Origin: Chromohalobacter marismortui
Lineage (GTDB): Bacteria; Pseudomonadota; Gammaproteobacteria; Pseudomonadales; Halomonadaceae
Direction of reading: 5' to 3'
DNA length: 64,000 bases
Assembly (NCBI RefSeq): GCF_004364315.1
Contig: NZ_SOBR01000003.1
Coordinates: 186,001-250,000, forward strand
This document shows positions 1-7,175 of the stretch, piece by piece. Position 1 is the first letter of the stretch, and the number at the start of each line of letters is the position of its first letter. The notes beneath the pieces were generated by a model. The model was not told the origin of the DNA, did no database searches, and saw nothing but the letters and a program-made list of their open reading frames with translations. The translations under genes were made by a program, and so were the position numbers.

Positions 1-1
1 T

Positions 2-1165
2 GCCGCCTTGACCATGCTGCTGTTGTCGGTCGCCTTTCCTTTCATCAGTTTCGAAGCCCGCGGCGTCACCAACCGCATCGAGTTGACCGATACCGCCTCG
101 ACACTCGTCGGCTTTCATGAACCGCTGGTCGCGATTTGTGTGCTATTGACCGTCATCATTCTGCCTGCGGTCTATTTGTGTGGTGTCAGCTGGCTCTCAC
201 TCGGGCTCCTCGGGCGCCGCGTACTGCCTCATTCACGCGGCATCGCCCGCGCCTTGTCACATCTGACCCCCTGGATGATGGCCGATGTCTTCGTCATCGC
301 CGCACTGGTCAGCCTGATCAAGATCGCGGGCATGGCCGATGTCAGCCTAGGACTTTCGTTCTGGACATTTTGCGTCTATGCCTTGCTGTTGCTGCTGACC
401 ACCCAGTCCATCGATAGCGACTGGATGTGGTTTGCGCTGGCTAGCGAGCCCCTGGCGCCGGCGGGAGCCCGCCCGGGTGAACCCGCGACGCCACAAGGAT
501 TGGGCGGCTGCGCAACCTGCGGGCTGGTCAATCGCCTCGATGCACAGGGGCATGGCCGCTGTCGCCGTTGTGGAGAAACGCTCCACGCAAGGACGCCGCA
601 TAGCCGTCAACGCACGCTGGCACTGCTGTTGGCAGCGTTGGTGATGTACATTCCCGCCAATCTCTATCCGATCATGAGCACGACGTCGCTGGGTAATACA
701 TCGCCTTCTACCATCATCGGCGGTGTCATGCTGTTTCTACAGCACGGCGATATTCCCATCGCGGTGATCATCTTCACTGCCAGCGTGGTGGTCCCCATCG
801 GCAAGATTCTCGCGCTGGGTTGGTTATGCTATGCCGTCCGCCATCGGGGCGAGCCGCTAAGCAATGCCACCCGCGTGCGCCTCTATCGTATCACCGAGTT
901 CATCGGTCGATGGTCCATGGTGGACGTCTTCGTGGTCGCCATCCTCGTGGCACTGATTCGCGCCGGCGAGTTGATATCAGTCACGCCGGGGCCGGCCGCC
1001 CTCTCCTTCGCCAGCGTCGTGGTCATCACCATGCTGGCCGCCAACAGCTTCGATCCGCGCATCATTTGGGATGACCTCCCCGAGCGCCCGGGTCGCACCT
1101 GGCGGTCCGCTCTGAAACGACGCACTGCCACCGCTTCAACACGCAAGGAATCCAACGATGCCTGA
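2..1165 (+). CDS. pqiA: Paraquat-inducible protein A, 5'-truncated by window edge
   Basis: Polytopic inner-membrane subunit of the Pqi intermembrane lipid transport system, which works with the MCE protein PqiB and lipoprotein PqiC across the periplasm. The reading frame is open to the window edge; the first in-frame start-like codon is a TTG at 8, already inside a hydrophobic segment, so the true start and the first cysteine motif lie outside. What remains shows the family's second zinc-ribbon-like motif (CATC...CRRC, about residues 169-190) between two blocks of membrane helices, as expected for duplicated PqiA domains. About 388 codons are visible against roughly 415 in E. coli. It overlaps pqiB by 8 bp, indicating translational coupling. 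The family call is secure from both motif and neighbours. Confidence 0.93.
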   Translation, partial: AALTMLLLSVAFPFISFEARGVTNRIELTDTASTLVGFHEPLVAICVLLTVIILPAVYLCGVSWLSLGLLGRRVLPHSRGIARALSHLTPWMMADVFVIAALVSLIKIAGMADVSLGLSFWTFCVYALLLLLTTQSIDSDWMWFALASEPLAPAGARPGEPATPQGLGGCATCGLVNRLDAQGHGRCRRCGETLHARTPHSRQRTLALLLAALVMYIPANLYPIMSTTSLGNTSPSTIIGGVMLFLQHGDIPIAVIIFTASVVVPIGKILALGWLCYAVRHRGEPLSNATRVRLYRITEFIGRWSMVDVFVVAILVALIRAGELISVTPGPAALSFASVVVITMLAANSFDPRIIWDDLPERPGRTWRSALKRRTATASTRKESNDA

Positions 1166-2798
1166 TGCTCCACAGCGCGCGACCCGCCAACACCGCCGGC
1201 GCCTCTCGCCGATCTGGATCGTCCCATTGGTCGCGGTCCTCATCGGTATGTGGATGCTTTACGACAACCTTGCGGGGCTGGGCCCAACGATCACCTTGGA
1301 AATGAAAAACGCCGAAGGTATCGAAGCGGGCAAGACCTTGATCAAGACACGCAATGTCGAGGTCGGACGCGTCGAAGAGGTCGCGCTTTCCGATGACATG
1401 TCGCATACCGTGATCACCGCCCGCATGAAACCCGGCACCGAACGCATGCTCAATGACGAAACACGTTTCTGGGTCGTCAAGCCACGTATCGACCGTGAAG
1501 GCATCAGCGGCCTGGGGACCGTGCTCTCGGGGGCCTATATACAGCTACTCCCCGGCAATGCCGACGCATCTCAGCGCAACTTCGATGTACTCGACCAGCC
1601 TCCCGTGGCGCCTCCCGATGCCCCCGGCATTCGCATCAATCTGGTCAGCCAAGTGGGCAGTTCCCTGCGCACCGGCGACCCCATCACCTACCAGGGCTTC
1701 ACGGTCGGACGCGTGGAAAACACCGCATTCGATCCCCAAGAAAAGGAAATGCGCCATCGCCTCTACATTCAGTCGCCCTATGATGTACTGGTCACCGATA
1801 CCACGCGTTTCTGGGTGTCGTCGGGCATCGATCTAAACCTGAATTCACAGGGTTTCCAGGTCAACGTGGAGTCGATCGAGTCGCTCATCGGTGGCGGCGT
1901 GACATTTGGGGTCCCCGAAGACGTCAAGATGGGGCAGCCCGCCGAACCCGGTGCCACCTATCAATTGTTCAGCGACCGGGAAAGTGCCCGCGAAGGAACC
2001 TTCGATCGTTATCTCGATTATGTGCTGCTCGTCGACGATACCGTTCGAGGCCTGGGCAAGGGGGATCCGGTGGAGTATCGAGGCGTGCGCGTCGGCACGG
2101 TGGAAGCCGTACCGTGGCGTTTCTCCGCCCCCCAGCCCGATACCTTGAGCCGCTTTGCGATTCCGGTCTTGATCCGCATCGAGCCCCAGCGCTTCGATGA
2201 CATTCAGGCGGACTTCAATGCCGATGAGTGGCGCGGGCGCTTGCGAGGAATGTTCGAAAACGGCTTACGCGCGACGCTCAAGGCTGGCAATCTGTTGACC
2301 GGCGCCTTGTTCGTCGACCTTAACTTCAAGGAAGATTCCGCCGCTTATAAAGCGCTGACCTTCGAAGGCAAGCCGGTCTTTCCCACCACCTCCGGGGGAT
2401 TTGCTCAAATTGAACAGAAGGTCGCGAATCTGCTCGACAAGCTCAACGAGTTGAAGGTCGACCCCATCCTTGACTCGCTCGACCAGACGCTGGCGACGAC
2501 ACAGGCAACGATGCGCAAGGTCAACGAGATAGCCACTTCCGTGGAGACCGTGCTGAACGATCCGGCGACGCGCCAACTGCCGCAAAATCTCAACGCGACG
2601 CTGCGTCAGACCCGTGAGACGCTAGAAGGCTTCGCGCCAGGCTCGCAAGGGTATCGCGAACTCAACGATACTCTCTCGCGGCTCGAATCGTTGATGCGCG
2701 ACCTGCAACCCATCGCGCGCACATTGAGCGAAGAGCCCAACGCCCTGATCTTCGACAGTCAGGACACTCCCGACCCACAACCGAAGGCGCCACGATGA
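1158..2798 (+). CDS. pqiB: Paraquat-inducible protein B, MCE-family lipid transporter
   Basis: 546-residue periplasm-spanning MCE protein. A short basic cytoplasmic N-terminus is followed by one membrane helix (about residues 17-35, IWIVPLVAVLIGMWML) and three MCE repeats; recurring 'GxxVxYRGxxVGxVE'-type segments are visible near residues 50-75, 170-190 and 295-315. The last ~130 residues are predicted helical (NATLRQTRETLE..., RLESLMRDLQP), like the needle-forming C-terminus of E. coli PqiB, which is of about the same length. The ATG overlaps the end of pqiA and a purine-rich AAGGAA lies just upstream. In E. coli the PqiABC complex moves phospholipids between membranes; that role is inferred here from family and gene order. 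Confidence 0.95.
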   Translation: MPDAPQRATRQHRRRLSPIWIVPLVAVLIGMWMLYDNLAGLGPTITLEMKNAEGIEAGKTLIKTRNVEVGRVEEVALSDDMSHTVITARMKPGTERMLNDETRFWVVKPRIDREGISGLGTVLSGAYIQLLPGNADASQRNFDVLDQPPVAPPDAPGIRINLVSQVGSSLRTGDPITYQGFTVGRVENTAFDPQEKEMRHRLYIQSPYDVLVTDTTRFWVSSGIDLNLNSQGFQVNVESIESLIGGGVTFGVPEDVKMGQPAEPGATYQLFSDRESAREGTFDRYLDYVLLVDDTVRGLGKGDPVEYRGVRVGTVEAVPWRFSAPQPDTLSRFAIPVLIRIEPQRFDDIQADFNADEWRGRLRGMFENGLRATLKAGNLLTGALFVDLNFKEDSAAYKALTFEGKPVFPTTSGGFAQIEQKVANLLDKLNELKVDPILDSLDQTLATTQATMRKVNEIATSVETVLNDPATRQLPQNLNATLRQTRETLEGFAPGSQGYRELNDTLSRLESLMRDLQPIARTLSEEPNALIFDSQDTPDPQPKAPR

Positions 2799-3445
2799 TG
2801 ACCGAGACGATCGTCCATACTCGACGCCCGGCCCCCCTGAGACGACTCATCGTCATTATGGGGCTGGTTGTCGTCATGTTGGTGCTGGCCGGTTGTGCCA
2901 GCCAAGGCATCGAACAATCCCGTTATAGACTGCCCAGCGAGGTCAATGACATCGAGATCGCCGGTCATTTCGAAGGGAGCGTATGGCTCGCTCCCCCCAG
3001 GCTGGCCGGTTACCTGAAGGATGGCGGCATCGTCATGCAATTCGGTGACATTCGTATCCACCAGGCCCGCCACCATCTTTGGGCTGAGCCCCTGGCGCAC
3101 CAATTGCAGGAACGCATGCGCCAGCATCTCGCCAAGGCCTTGCCCGATGCCGAGGTGTTACGTCGCGGCCAGCCCGCGACGGCGCCCTCGCCGGCGCTGC
3201 ATGTCCAGCTCGACATCGACCAATTTCAGGGCCGCAACGATGGCATGGCCGTGGTCAGCGGCGAGTGGCGTATCCGCGATGCTCAAGATCGCACGCTGTC
3301 GCACGAGCCCTTCAAGGTCGTGCGTCCTCTGCAAAACGATGGCTACCCCGCGCTGGTAAGGACACTGGGGACCGCCTGGGATATCCTCGGCGATCGCCTG
3401 GCCGATACCCTGGCAGAGACCGCCGTCATGGCGAAGGCGGACTAG
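2795..3445 (+). CDS. pqiC: PqiC lipoprotein (YmbA family), outer-membrane partner of PqiB
   Basis: 216-residue lipoprotein of the PqiC/YmbA (ABC-type transport auxiliary) family. A basic N-terminus leads into a hydrophobic stretch and a lipobox, LAGC (Cys about residue 33), so the mature protein begins with a lipidated cysteine. The following YRLPS and 'I.....YLKDGGIVMQFGD' segments are typical of the family. It overlaps pqiB by 4 bp (ATGA), and a second ATG three bases downstream is an equally possible start. Its stop codon TAG is unusual: the TA is the apparent target dinucleotide of the adjacent MITE-like element and the final G is the element's first base, so the insertion may have reset the C-terminus by a few residues. 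Confidence 0.9.
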   Translation: MMTETIVHTRRPAPLRRLIVIMGLVVVMLVLAGCASQGIEQSRYRLPSEVNDIEIAGHFEGSVWLAPPRLAGYLKDGGIVMQFGDIRIHQARHHLWAEPLAHQLQERMRQHLAKALPDAEVLRRGQPATAPSPALHVQLDIDQFQGRNDGMAVVSGEWRIRDAQDRTLSHEPFKVVRPLQNDGYPALVRTLGTAWDILGDRLADTLAETAVMAKAD

Positions 3446-3615
3446 GCACTGTCTGAAAAGTCGACGAGCGAAGGTCAGACAAGGCAAAAATCAGCGAAAA
3501 CGGACCGGGCTGGCGCACCAGTTTACGGGGTGTCAATGAGCATTTTGATCGGACTCGCGCCCGAGCTGAGTTTTAACGCAGTATGACCGAGCGCAGACAG
3601 TTTTCAGACAATGCC
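3445..3615. mobile_element. MITE-like element with 15-bp terminal inverted repeats
   Basis: A 171-bp non-coding block begins GGCACTGTCTGAAAA and ends TTTTCAGACAATGCC; the ends are inverted repeats matching at 14 of 15 positions. It is flanked by TA on both sides (3443-3444 and 3616-3617), consistent with a 2-bp target duplication as made by some IS5-group (IS427-like) or IS630/Tc1-type transposases. It contains no credible ORF, so it would be a non-autonomous derivative. The family assignment is inference; only one copy is visible here. Confidence 0.6.
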
Positions 3616-3739
3616 TAACGCAGCCGAGTGGTACACGGCGTTATATGCCTACCAGCGGTGATAGCGCGATGAGCCTTGTGCTCGTCCCCAGCGGCCCTCA
3701 TTATCGCTATCGCCATTGTGACCATAAGATACTTTTCCC

Positions 3740-5464
3740 ATGACTTTCTCACGGCTACCGGAAGACGACGTCGAAGAAGCCGAGCGCATCGCGGCGTTAC
3801 GCCGTCTGGGTATGTACGAGGCGCCTCGGGATGCCGAGCTCGACCGCCTGGCGCACATGATCGGCGAGCTCTTCGAGATCCCCTGCGTGATGATCAACGC
3901 CGTGGATCGCGAGCGTACCTGGTGCCTGGCCCGTTCGAGTGATATCGGCCCACCGCCACGACGTGAAGAGTCCTTCTCGGCCCTCACGGTGGATCATGAC
4001 ATGGCGCTCTTCATTGAGGACGCCCATGCCAGTGACGATTTCCGGGAGCATCCTCTGGTGACCGGCGCTCCGTTTCTGCGCGCCTTTGCCGGCGAAAGGC
4101 TTGTGTCGCTGAATGGCCATGTACTGGGCACACTATGCTTGTTCGATACCCAACCTCATGTCTTCGACAGCCTTTCTCGTCAACGCTTGGCCGATCTCGC
4201 CAGGCTGATCTCATTGCGCCTCAACCAGCGTCAGATCGACGAACAACGCGCGGCCGACGATGCCGTGGTCGAACGCCATACTCGACTGCTCGATCACTTG
4301 CCGGAAGGCATCGTGCTGCTCAATGATCGCCGCCACGTGCATTATGCCAATGCCGCCGCTCAACGGCTCTTGAATGGCAAGGGGCCAAGCGTAGTGGGGA
4401 CAGACTTCAACCGTCTCGTGACACACCCCGAAGGACATTACTTCGCCACAGCGTCTTACACGCAATTGCCGCTTGAGGTCCACGCATTACCCCCCTTTCA
4501 GGGGTTCGAGACGCTTCAACTCGGCGACCGCAGTACATTGGTCAGCACACACAGGGCCTTGCAGCGCTTGCGTAGCCTGGTCGATAGCTGGCCCGACGGC
4601 ATTCTCGTGTGCGATTTTGGAAGATTGCATATCTACGAATGGAATACGGCCGCGCGCCAGCTGATCGATGCGCAGGAGGACGCCATCGAAGGCTCGCGAT
4701 TATCGCAGTGGTTTGTGTCCAGTGATCGACGTGTTTTACAGCGACGCATCCGCCAGGAGCTTGCCGCACAAGGCGACACACTTCGCCAGAATCTGACACT
4801 GCATAACGATACGCCGGTCGAGATTACCCTGGTGCCGATGCGTGACCTCGACGATACCTCGCTGATCGTGGTATTACGCGACCGGCGTCCTTACCTCGAT
4901 CACCTGCGTACGGTGAAGCGTCAGCTCGCCAAGGCCGAGGAAATGATCAGCCAAGATGCGCTGACGGGATTGCTCAACCGGTTCGGCTTCGAGCAAGCCA
5001 TCGAGGAGTTCATGGCCGAGGCGCGGAGTGGAACGCCTTTCGCCTTGATGATCGCGGATATCGATCATTTCAAGGACATCAACGATACCCATGGTCATCA
5101 GCTAGGCGATGAGGCACTGAAAGTGGTTGCCTCGCGTCTGGCCGAACAACTCCGCGACAACGATGCAGTAGCACGCTATGGCGGGGAGGAGTTCTGCATC
5201 CTGATGGCGGTTCCCGACACACGCGTGGTAAAAATCGCCGAGCGCATGCGGCAAGCAGTGGCGGCGACACCGATCATCCTCGACGATGGTCATCAGTTAA
5301 GACTGACGATCAGCATTGGCGCCACCTATTATCAGCCGGAACTGAGCGCAGACGCCATGTTCGAGCGTGCCGACGAGGCACTTTACGAAGCCAAGGAATA
5401 CGGCCGCAACCGGACGGTCATGTTGCAGCCGTTATCCGGCAACAGCATGGATGAGGAAGAATGA
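3740..5464 (+). CDS. GAF-PAS-PAS-GGDEF diguanylate cyclase
   Basis: 574-residue cytoplasmic sensor that should make cyclic di-GMP from two GTP. Residues ~15-165 look like a GAF domain of the type fused to GGDEF proteins (IPCVMINAVDRERTW..., GTLCLFD). Two PAS-like segments follow (~180-270 and ~280-385, each opening with 'LPEGIVLL'/'WPDGILV'). The GGDEF domain spans ~400-565 with intact catalytic motif GGEEF at 481-485, metal-binding Asp in the IADIDHF segment (~440-444) and an RxxD inhibitory site (RDND, 472-475) five residues before GGEEF, so product feedback is expected. No membrane segment is visible. It sits next to the flagellar block and converges on fliA with a 3-bp gap, fitting a role in the motile/sessile switch. 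The signal is unknown. Confidence 0.92.
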   Translation: MTFSRLPEDDVEEAERIAALRRLGMYEAPRDAELDRLAHMIGELFEIPCVMINAVDRERTWCLARSSDIGPPPRREESFSALTVDHDMALFIEDAHASDDFREHPLVTGAPFLRAFAGERLVSLNGHVLGTLCLFDTQPHVFDSLSRQRLADLARLISLRLNQRQIDEQRAADDAVVERHTRLLDHLPEGIVLLNDRRHVHYANAAAQRLLNGKGPSVVGTDFNRLVTHPEGHYFATASYTQLPLEVHALPPFQGFETLQLGDRSTLVSTHRALQRLRSLVDSWPDGILVCDFGRLHIYEWNTAARQLIDAQEDAIEGSRLSQWFVSSDRRVLQRRIRQELAAQGDTLRQNLTLHNDTPVEITLVPMRDLDDTSLIVVLRDRRPYLDHLRTVKRQLAKAEEMISQDALTGLLNRFGFEQAIEEFMAEARSGTPFALMIADIDHFKDINDTHGHQLGDEALKVVASRLAEQLRDNDAVARYGGEEFCILMAVPDTRVVKIAERMRQAVAATPIILDDGHQLRLTISIGATYYQPELSADAMFERADEALYEAKEYGRNRTVMLQPLSGNSMDEEE

Positions 5465-5467
5465 GCC

Positions 5468-6166
5468 TCAAGCCGCGAGCCGTCCCCTGAGACGTGCTAC
5501 GGCCTGGCTGTGCAACTGGCATACCCGCGATTCGCTGACGCCCAGGACGGCGCCGATTTCCTTGAGGTTGAGTTCTTCCTGGTAATAGAGCCCCAGCAAC
5601 AGCTTTTCGCGTTCGGGCAGTTGCTCGATGGCCTCGAGCAGATGCGTGCGCGCATCGCCTTTGAGCAAGGCGTCGTGGGGGGTTGCCGGCGCGGTTTCGC
5701 CCGCCGGTGGCTCGCCCAGCTCGGACACGACCTCATCGAAGCCCATCAGATAGCCATTGTTGGCATCCAGCAGCAATTGATGATACTCGTCGACACGCAT
5801 GTCCAGTGCGCTGGCAATCTCACGCTCGTCCGGCGCACGCCCCAGCGATTGTTCGAGCTTGTGTACTGCCTGATCCAGCGCCCGGACGCTACGCCGTACA
5901 CTGCGCGGCATCCAGTCGCGGCTGCGCAGCTCATCGATCATCGCGCCGCGCACGCGTTGATTGGCGAAGGTGGAAAAACTCGCCCCCTGGGCGGTATCGA
6001 AGCGCTCCAGCGCGTCGAGTAACCCCACCATGCCGGCTTGAATCAAATCATCGAGTTCGACACTGGCCGGTAAGCGTACTTGCAACGCCAGCGCATGACG
6101 CCGCACGAGCGGCATGTACTGCTCCAGCAATGCGCGTTGGTCGATTTTGCCCTGTGCCGTATACAT
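5468..6166 (-). CDS. fliA: Flagellar RNA polymerase sigma factor FliA (sigma-28)
   Basis: 232-residue sigma-70-family factor for late flagellar and chemotaxis genes. Region 2 is clear (LVRRHALAL, DDLIQAGMVGLLDALERFD, FSTFANQRVRGAMIDELR); region 3 follows (VRALDQAVHKLEQ...), and region 4 carries the -35-binding helix-turn-helix (LKEIGAVLGVSESRVCQLHSQAV). Length matches FliA of E. coli and Pseudomonas. The ATG has a GAGG Shine-Dalgarno 8 bp upstream. It is the last gene of the minus-strand block, after flhE, separated by 136 bp that include a short CCCTC-GCGA-GAGGG hairpin (6255-6268), so it may have its own promoter. Candidate target promoters occur before motA and fliD. Confidence 0.97.
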   Translation of the reverse strand: MYTAQGKIDQRALLEQYMPLVRRHALALQVRLPASVELDDLIQAGMVGLLDALERFDTAQGASFSTFANQRVRGAMIDELRSRDWMPRSVRRSVRALDQAVHKLEQSLGRAPDEREIASALDMRVDEYHQLLLDANNGYLMGFDEVVSELGEPPAGETAPATPHDALLKGDARTHLLEAIEQLPEREKLLLGLYYQEELNLKEIGAVLGVSESRVCQLHSQAVARLRGRLAA

Positions 6167-6302
6167 CTCTATCGCCTCGGATGTTCGGGTCGACGCGCGA
6201 CGCGACGCCCGCTGACATTATCGAGCATCCGGCCCGACGCCCAAGACCGGAATAACCCTCGCGAGAGGGGCCTTTTCCCACATTTATGCCCACCGCGCTC
6301 AC

Positions 6303-6734
6303 TCAGTGGTAATTCACGATCAACTGCAGGTCCTCGATGCGGACGCTGGGCCCCGCTACGCCTATGGAAATGGCACGCCTGAAGCGCAATACGAAGGGCC
6401 CTGCAGCGGATAATCCCTCCAGCGCCCGGGTACCCCCACGCTGGGTCGCCAATTCGATACAACGACGTGGGTGGCATAACCACGCGCGTACTGCGTGCGG
6501 CTCCTGCATGGCATAGCGCCAGGATACCCGCGTGATGCGACCATCGCCGACCAGATCGGCGGCAGGCGGATGCAACGGCTGGGTGCGTTCGTCGCGTCCC
6601 GGCGTCGTCAATAACGGACCTCGCGGCAGCGACACCGCCCAACTGCCGGCATCGGCGGCATGCGCGCTTGAGACCACGCCCGACGCGACACCAAGCGCAG
6701 CCACCACGATCAAAACGCATCGCCAGACGCCCAT
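6303..6734 (-). CDS. flhE: Flagellar protein FlhE, periplasmic
   Basis: 143 residues with a signal peptide (hydrophobic ~5-22, cleavage probably after AHA ~26). The mature part resembles enterobacterial FlhE: a 'TRVSWRY' strand, a two-cysteine segment (LCHPRRCIEL) matching the LCSQSRCVEL segment of Salmonella FlhE, and a C-terminal 'LQLIVNYH' matching the family's VIVNYR end. FlhE is a periplasmic factor tied to the export apparatus and proton leakage through it; its exact job is debated. Its ATG overlaps the preceding gene's stop (TGATG), so it is coupled to the FlhG remnant and flhF, flhA, flhB. In E. coli flhE directly follows flhA; here two genes lie between. Confidence 0.85.
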   Translation of the reverse strand: MGVWRCVLIVVAALGVASGVVSSAHAADAGSWAVSLPRGPLLTTPGRDERTQPLHPPAADLVGDGRITRVSWRYAMQEPHAVRAWLCHPRRCIELATQRGGTRALEGLSAAGPFVLRFRRAISIGVAGPSVRIEDLQLIVNYH

Positions 6735-7168
6735 CAGCGGCGCTCACTCGTAGGACGTGTTTTCGCCAGCCACTCAGCGGGATCCACGACCAGCTCGATC
6801 GCCAGAAAGCGACGCGCCGTCTCCACCAGGTTGTCCAACGGCATATCGCCTGATCCGACCGGATCGCGTATCACCAACAAAGGAGGAAGACGCTCGTGCT
6901 GCGACCACCGCTTGAGCTCGCGATAGGCACGCTGCAGACCTTCCGCTCCCGACGCGACCCAGATCCCCCAGTGCGGCGAAGTGCGCTGGGCGGCATTCAC
7001 CTCACCGACGGCGAGAGGCAATGTCTCCCAGGCTTGCCCACTGAGTGACGCAAGCCGTTCGCAGATGGCCGTCACCGCCTGGGGCGAGGGATGGCCGATC
7101 GTCACCAGGCTTGCCTTGTCGCGCCGTTGACTGGCGTAGGCCCGCAATCCCGCCGCTTGATCGCTCAT
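6734..7168 (-). CDS. FlhG/FleN-like remnant: DQAxxLR motif kept, P-loop lost
   Basis: 144 residues from the ATG at 7168, preferred over a GTG at 7174 because GAGG lies 5 bp before it. It sits directly after flhF (7-bp gap), where FlhG (FleN, a MinD-type ATPase that limits flagellar number) is found in Pseudomonas and Vibrio. Residues 3-9 are DQAAGLR, the FlhG N-terminal motif known to activate FlhF GTPase. After it, where FlhG has its KGGxGKT loop, the sequence reads TIGHPSPQAVTAICERLAS, with no Gly-Lys-Ser/Thr. Later parts (GIWVASGAEGLQRAYRELK, PPLLVIRD) keep a Rossmann-like strand-helix alternation, but the ~280-residue family length is halved. There is no frameshift or stop, and coupling to flhE (TGATG) suggests an expressed, reduced protein. 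The FlhG relationship is inference from motif plus position. Confidence 0.65.
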   Translation of the reverse strand: MSDQAAGLRAYASQRRDKASLVTIGHPSPQAVTAICERLASLSGQAWETLPLAVGEVNAAQRTSPHWGIWVASGAEGLQRAYRELKRWSQHERLPPLLVIRDPVGSGDMPLDNLVETARRFLAIELVVDPAEWLAKTRPTSERR

Positions 7169-7175
7169 CGCCACC

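Noticed and set aside
6734-7174. Treating the FlhG-like gene as a frameshifted pseudogene
   Set aside because: The frame is continuous, has a good ribosome-binding site and overlaps the flhE start by TGATG; no second fragment with a P-loop is found in other frames nearby.
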